Of a stretch of DNA of 15,440 nt, positions 15,197-15,440 are shown piece by piece. Positions within the stretch are counted from its first letter, which is position 1. Each line of letters starts with the position of its first letter. Under the pieces are notes generated by a model. It was not told the origin of the DNA and did not search any database. It saw only the letters and a list, made by a program, of their open reading frames with translations. Position numbers and translations under genes: made by a program. The stretch covers positions 1-15,440 of the forward strand of contig JAJFHB010000025.1 of the NCBI GenBank assembly GCA_021775795.1, written 5' to 3'. The stretch is from Hyphomicrobiales bacterium. Lineage in GTDB: Bacteria > Pseudomonadota > Alphaproteobacteria > Rhizobiales > JAJFHB01.

Positions 15197-15440
15197 ATGA
15201 AACGGCACCACGTCTGGCCGGATGGCCACTGGGACTGGCCCATCGGGGTTTGCCATAAGCACGGCTTTCAACTTGGTGACATGATCTGGGTTGGCGGTCA
15301 GGTTGACCTGACCAGTTCAGGAGAAGTTCGAAACCCCGGCGACCTTGCCAAGCAGACAGCCAACGCCATGGACTACTTCAGCGACGTTCTGAAGGGCATG
15401 GAAGCTGATCTGGCGGATCTGGTGAAGCTTCTGTGTTTCT
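15197..15440 (+). CDS. RidA (YjgF/YER057c/UK114) family protein, 5' part only
   Basis: The first 81 codons are present and the gene runs off the window. The start MKRHHVWPDGHWDWPIGVCHKHG, followed by IWVGGQVDLTSSGEVRNPGDLAKQT, is characteristic of a RidA subfamily. Canonical RidA proteins hydrolyse reactive enamine/imine intermediates from pyridoxal-phosphate enzymes. The later part of the family domain, with the key arginine, lies beyond the edge, so activity cannot be judged. The ATG at 15197 was chosen over an in-frame GTG at 15173 by family fit. The ribosome site is a weak GGGAGA. Confidence 0.85.
   Translation, partial: MKRHHVWPDGHWDWPIGVCHKHGFQLGDMIWVGGQVDLTSSGEVRNPGDLAKQTANAMDYFSDVLKGMEADLADLVKLLCF

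Overview
This window looks like chromosomal housekeeping DNA from an alphaproteobacterium, most likely Hyphomicrobiales (Rhizobiales) or a close relative. The evidence is the divergent ccmAB / acnA pair followed by a DUF1223 protein, a DUF2794 protein, a moderately high-GC coding style, and a dispersed intergenic repeat carrying CTAGAGCATTTC that I associate with this group from memory. I see no phage, transposase, CRISPR, rRNA or tRNA genes. Nearly every long gene belongs to a recognisable family, so novelty, if any, is in the intergenic DNA.

Layout from left to right. Positions 1-290 are gene-free, GC-rich DNA full of inverted repeats, ending in one copy of the CTAG repeat. Next is the minus-strand cytochrome c maturation pair ccmA-ccmB (1561 to 291, overlapping by 4 bases) with no ccmC directly behind it. 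A 324-base divergent region holds a possible Irr-type half-palindrome and a 17-base perfect palindrome, followed by acnA on the plus strand (1886-4600). A periplasmic DUF1223 protein (4721-5491) converges on htpG (7490-5547, minus). A second copy of the CTAG repeat sits between them and supplies the stop codon of htpG. Upstream of htpG are a heat-shock-like promoter candidate and a possible 54-residue TTG-start protein (7741-7577, minus).

The 415 bases from 7742 to 8156 are the least explained part. They contain a 13-base direct repeat, a long nested hairpin with an exposed ACCTCCTTA segment and two GGGGGGCT units, and further hairpins. DUF2794 (8157-8549) follows and shares a strong bidirectional terminator with a Bax-inhibitor-1 family membrane protein (9436-8651, minus).

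The right third carries a ybbA-ybbP ABC exporter pair (12871 to 9597, minus) divergent from a secreted GDSL esterase of the TesA family (12941-13624), the same arrangement as ybbAP/tesA in E. coli. After these come a ThpR-type 2H phosphoesterase (13727-14284) overlapping tail-to-tail by 40 bases with a low-molecular-weight tyrosine phosphatase (14718-14245, minus), a pterin-4a-carbinolamine dehydratase (14805-15089), and the start of a RidA-family gene cut by the window edge (15197 onwards).

Functional links: ccmAB and acnA serve haem-protein and iron-sulfur metabolism and may share iron-responsive control. htpG is a heat-shock chaperone. YbbAP and TesA are probably linked in envelope or lipid-related work. 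The other genes look like independent single-gene units.
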